Shown here: one piece after another, positions 60,601 to 64,000 of the stretch
Layout: each line of letters opens with the position of its first letter
How positions within the stretch are numbered: position 1 is the first letter of the stretch
NCBI GenBank assembly: GCA_033065855.1
Contig: JAVXUO010000171.1
Coordinates: forward strand, 544,981 to 608,980
Direction of reading: 5' to 3'
DNA length: 64,000 nt
Source: Escallonia rubra
Lineage: Eukaryota; Streptophyta; Magnoliopsida; Escalloniales; Escalloniaceae
Position numbers and translations under genes: made by a program
The notes under the pieces: generated by a model
Told to the model about the DNA's origin: nothing
Databases searched by the model: none
What the model saw: only the letters and a program-made list of their open reading frames with translations

Positions 60601-62530
60601 TCTCCAAAGGTAACAAGCCCGCCATTTTTCGAGGTGATGTGCGAGAAAAGAGAACGATCACCTGTCATATGTCTTGAACAACCGCTGTCGAGAATCCATT
60701 TGTTGCAGTCTACCCTTGCTTTCAAGCATACCTACAACAGATTCTGGTTTCGTTCCTTTAGGTACCCACACTTTCTTGGGTCCTGGAAGATTAGATAACG
60801 AAAATTTTGGCACCCATACATGTTTCATTTTATTCTTAGTAAAAGAAAAAGATGACTGATTTTTAATAAGATTAAAAGGACAATTTTTAACTAAATGTCC
60901 CTTTTTGTTACAAACCGTACAGAGAGTGAATGGTGAGTAGGAAACTAAACTTTTGTTAAAGAAATTTTTGTAATCCTTTTGCTTCTTTGAAGGATCAGAA
61001 CCAATTCCACTTTTCTCAAAGACACATCTTTGTTTTCCCAAAAGAATATCCAAATTCTCTCTTCCTTGGGTAAATTTTGAAAGAGTAAAATTCAGGTCTT
61101 CAATCTCCTTTTCTAAATTTAATTTTAGTGTAGTCACATCCTCAAGTTGAGATTTTAAAGATTCATTTTCAACTGGAACTTTGACTTCTCTGAGAAATTG
61201 GATTTCAGAAGACTCAAGAAAATTTTCTTTCTTAAAAGTATTTAGATTATTTTCTAAAGAACCATTTTCAGAAATATAAAATTTAATTTTTTCTTGCAAC
61301 TCTTCCTTTTCACCTTCAAACTCTTCAACAGTACTTATCAAGGAAAAAGCCTTATTTTTTAGATCTGCATTTTTAATTTTCAACTTTTCATAGTTTTTAC
61401 TGAGTTCGAGAAAAGCTGACTTAAGTTCGTTAAAATGTTTTTCAGGAGTTACATTGGGATCATCATCGTTTGCCATGAAGCAGAGTTGAGCTACGTCCTC
61501 ATCATCGCTTCCTTCCTTATCGCTTTTATTAGAGTCATCCCAAGTAAGCAGTGCTTTTCTTGATTTGAACTTCTTCTCCTTGAAGTCTCGACTGTTGCTG
61601 TTGGCAGTCTTGTTCCTGAGTTGTGGACAATATTTCTTTATATGCCCAGTTCTGCCACATTCGTAGCAGGCGTCAGGATTTTCCCTTACATTCCAATCAC
61701 TGTTATTTCTTTGATGTGATTGGTTTGTTGGATTTCTCCTAAACATCACATCTCTCTTGTTTGCTAGAAACTTCTTGAACTTCCGAGTGATGAGAGCCAT
61801 TTCAGGATCAGAATCGTCGCTGCTTTCCGTTGGCTCATGAGAGGTCTCAGCTTTAAGAGCTAAGTTCTTCTTCTTGGAGGTGGTTTCTTCTTCGTCATGA
61901 ATTTTCATTGTAATTTCATGAGTCATTAAAGAACCCACCAATTCTTCAAGCTTCAGCACATTCAAGTCATTCGCCTCTTGAATGGCTGTGAGTTTTGCTT
62001 CCCATCTTTTTGGGAGATCTGAGAACTTTTCGGACCACTTCATTTTCTGGGTAAGTTTTACCCAAAAGTCTCAGTCCATTGATAATGAGAGTGAATCTGG
62101 AGTACATCTCATTTATGGACTCGTGCTCCTTCATCTTGAAGGCCTCGTACTGCTGGACCAACATGTTGATTTTGGTCTCTTTTACCTGATTTGTTCCTTC
62201 ATGAGTAACCTCCAACAATCTCCACATTTCTCTAGCAGTCTCACAAGCTGAGACTCGATTGTACTCATTTATGTCGAGGCCACAGCTGATAATGTTCTTA
62301 GCTTTATCATCCATGGAGAAAAGCTGGGCCTCATGATTATCCATTTCAAGAATTCCTTTCGGAATCTTGCTTCCATCCGGTCCATCCTTCATAGGAATTA
62401 TAGGACCATTTTCAACAACATACCATACGTGAATATCCTGCCTCAGAAAATTCCTCATGCGATTCTTCCAGTAGCTGTAGTTGTCATTTTTCAACAACGG
62501 TGGCCTGGTGGTTGCTGATCCTTCTTCCAT
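57660..62530 (-). CDS. Sirevirus gag-pol region
   Basis: Gag, protease, integrase, reverse transcriptase and RNase H in copia order. Gag starts MEEGSATTRPPLLKNDNYSY at 62530, with the KMKEHESINEMYSRF stretch typical of the lineage and a long Glu/Lys-rich coiled-coil between two zinc knuckles. The integrase carries WLWHRRLGDVHMDL and DLFGPTRNASLGG, which are SIRE-like. The reverse transcriptase has the YVDD box and RNase H the STAEAEYVA motif. Treated here as a fossil with about three breaks. It makes up most of the coding DNA of the window. Confidence 0.85.
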
Positions 62531-62583
62531 AACACGATCTTTAGCTCTTGACGATTAAGTCACAGAAGAATTTCAGAGCACAC

Positions 62584-62598
62584 GGCTCTGATACCACT
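62584..62598 (-). other. Primer-binding site of the Sirevirus
   Basis: On the minus strand AGTGGTATCAGAGCC directly follows the 5' LTR, complementary to the 3' end of initiator Met tRNA. Confidence 0.85.
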
Positions 62599-64000
62599 TG
62601 TAGGTCCCTAAATACACCTAGAGGGGGGTGAATAGGTGTTTTACAACTTAGAGTATGAATTTAAAAATTAAGATTACAACGTAAAGACGGATATAACAGT
62701 AACAAGTTTAACACAGAGATTTATACTGGTTCGGCCCCACCAGCCTACGTCCAGTCCTCGAGCACTCCACACAAGGGAGACCTACTCGAGCCTTTCACTA
62801 AACCAACTAGCTTCGGGTGCTAGCTCAAACCTCAGTACAATATCCGAAACCCTTCCAAGGTTTCCAACAGATTACAAATGAAAAGAGATTACAATTTGAA
62901 TACAATAAACAGGCTCCTTCTTGAGCAGATAGTACAATGAAAGTTTTAAAGCTAAGCCTTCTTAGGTGGGAAGATCTATATTCTTTCAAGAACAAAACCA
63001 AGAAGCTTACACAGAACTTTCTCTAAGGTAAACTCACTCAAAAGATAATTGATAAGAATAAGAGATTGAGATGAGAGAGTTTTTCAGAGTAAAAATTTGC
63101 GCGAGAGAAAAAGGTAATAAATGCTCTAACAGATTCCCTATTTATACAGGAAGGAAATAGAGGACTGTTAGGTAGAAAAACCAAACAAGAAGGATTCGAC
63201 TAAAACATTTTGGCTTCGACTAAAATGTCTTGGCTTCGACTGAAAGTCTTGGCTTCGACTGAAAGTCTTGCCTTCGACTAAAAGTCTTGCCTTCGACTGA
63301 AATGTATTGCTTCGACTAAACGACTTGACTTCAACTAAAACATTTTGGATTCGACTAAAACATTTTGGCTTCGACTGAAAGTCTTGGCTTCGACTAAAAG
63401 TCTTGCCTTCGACTAAAACATTTGGCTTCGACTGAAAAACTTGACTTCGACTAAAACATTTTGGCTTCGACTGATTCTTGGCTTCGACTGAAAGTCTTGG
63501 CTTCGACTGAAAGTCTTGGCTTCGACTGAAAGTCTTGGCTTCGACTGAAAGTCTTGGCTTCGACTGAAAGTCTTGACTTCGACTGAAACACTTGACTTCG
63601 ACTGAAACACTTGACTTCGACTGAAAGTCTTAGCTTCGACTGAAGGATTTAGCTTCGACTAAAATGTTTTGGTTTCGACTCAAAAACTTGACTTCGTCTA
63701 AAACACTTGGCTTCGTTCTTTACTAGAATTTCTATCAGATCCTTTAAGAAAGGCTTTTTAAAGAAAAGACTAAAACAAGAAAAAGGTATACTTTAAGATC
63801 TTGAATCTTTCTTTGTAGTCCAAAACTTGAGTCCAAAGTCTTTGTCATCCATGTCAAGGTCGTGCAAAATCTCGGTCATCCATGTCAAGATTATGTCTTT
63901 GTTTGATTAAGATAAAACCTGAAATGTTTTACCTTTAATAATATTGTCAGATTAATGTTAGATAAGTTAAGTCTGAAATCATCAAAATCAACAAGTCAAC
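62599..64000 (-). repeat. 5' LTR of the Sirevirus, cut by the window edge
   Basis: Starts TGTAGGTCCC and reaches CAAGTCAAC at the last base; the partner LTR ends CAAGTCAACA, so essentially the whole LTR is here. About 1402 bases, longer than the left copy because of the minisatellite (63193-63716). Confidence 0.95.
63193..63716 (-). repeat. TCGACT minisatellite in the 5' LTR
   Basis: Same unit family as 54391-54841, with a local run of nearly identical CTTCGACTGAAAGTCTTGG units near 63470-63590. Confidence 0.92.

Larger units (their letters stand above)
53794..64000 (-). mobile_element. Sirevirus (SIRE-type Ty1/copia) element, nearly whole, reaching the window edge
   Basis: Minus strand. 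3' LTR 53794-55122; polypurine tract at 55123-55137; primer-binding site (TGGTATCAGAGC, about 62584-62598); 5' LTR 62599 to the edge, where only its last base or so is missing. Parts in order: gag about 62.5-60.8 kb with two CCHC knuckles (CYECGRTGHIKKYC near 61.66 kb, CTVCNKKGHLVKNC near 60.9 kb) and a coiled-coil stretch between; protease (DSGCSRHMTG near 60.68 kb); integrase zinc finger and catalytic core about 60.35-59.7 kb; reverse transcriptase about 59.1-58.45 kb (IYVDDIIFGA); RNase H about 58.06-57.7 kb; then an env-position frame. The LTRs are almost identical where compared, so it is young. It looks nearly whole, with about three breaks. Confidence 0.95.

Noticed and set aside
63413-63610. 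Repeat-containing peptide of SRSQDFQSKP type
   Set aside because: It is the LTR minisatellite read as protein; similar peptides appear in any frame of the array.

Overview
This is a plant nuclear window, most likely from a eudicot. Evidence: two host genes of plant-typical families with short GC-rich exons and AT-rich introns, and a repeat load of Ty1/copia (Sirevirus and Tnt1/Tork-like), Ty3/gypsy, CACTA, MULE, hAT, Helitron and MITE elements. I cannot name the species. Only two host genes look functional: a family 9 endo-beta-1,4-glucanase whose first exon lies left of the window (142-4270, +), and a small Cys-rich PLAC8 / plant-cadmium-resistance protein (40493-41890, +). Almost everything else is transposon.

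Layout. 1-4270: glucanase. 4271-5711: gene-free flank. 5712-23738: an old, broken Ty3/gypsy element on the minus strand (3' LTR left, 5' LTR right) that has been hit by two CACTA transposons. CACTA A (10062-14493) sits in the internal region and carries a decayed En/Spm-type TNPA-like gene. CACTA B (18453-23030) sits in the right LTR with a perfect 3-bp AAT target duplication. CACTA B carries a decayed two-exon copy of a host B3-domain (REM-like) gene, and into the intron of that copy a Sirevirus solo LTR (19334-20672, perfect ACATA duplication) later inserted. The order of events is therefore Ty3/gypsy, then CACTA B, then solo LTR.

23739-29188: a detached CACTA gene fragment, two MULE-like elements with shared ends (one with a perfect 9-bp target duplication), a LINE-like tail and a possible further inverted-repeat element. 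30604-36731: a probable non-autonomous Helitron containing a hAT element, two MITEs and a GC-rich foldback. 36732-40365: gene-poor, with MITEs. 40366-42181: the PLAC8 gene with TATA box and poly(A) signal. 43300-48073: a broken Tnt1-like copia element, minus strand, with perfect ATTCT duplication. 48074-52497: no recognisable gene. 52498-53405: a hAT-like element. 53794 to the right edge: a young, nearly whole Sirevirus (SIRE-type copia), minus strand, with an env-position open frame of 609 codons; its 5' LTR runs into the window edge.

Most notable: the B3 gene captured by CACTA B downstream of what looks like the transposon's own 5' exon and splice donor; a TCGACT-based repeat found both as a minisatellite in the Sirevirus LTRs and as a second array in front of its env-like frame; and the well-dated three-level nest.
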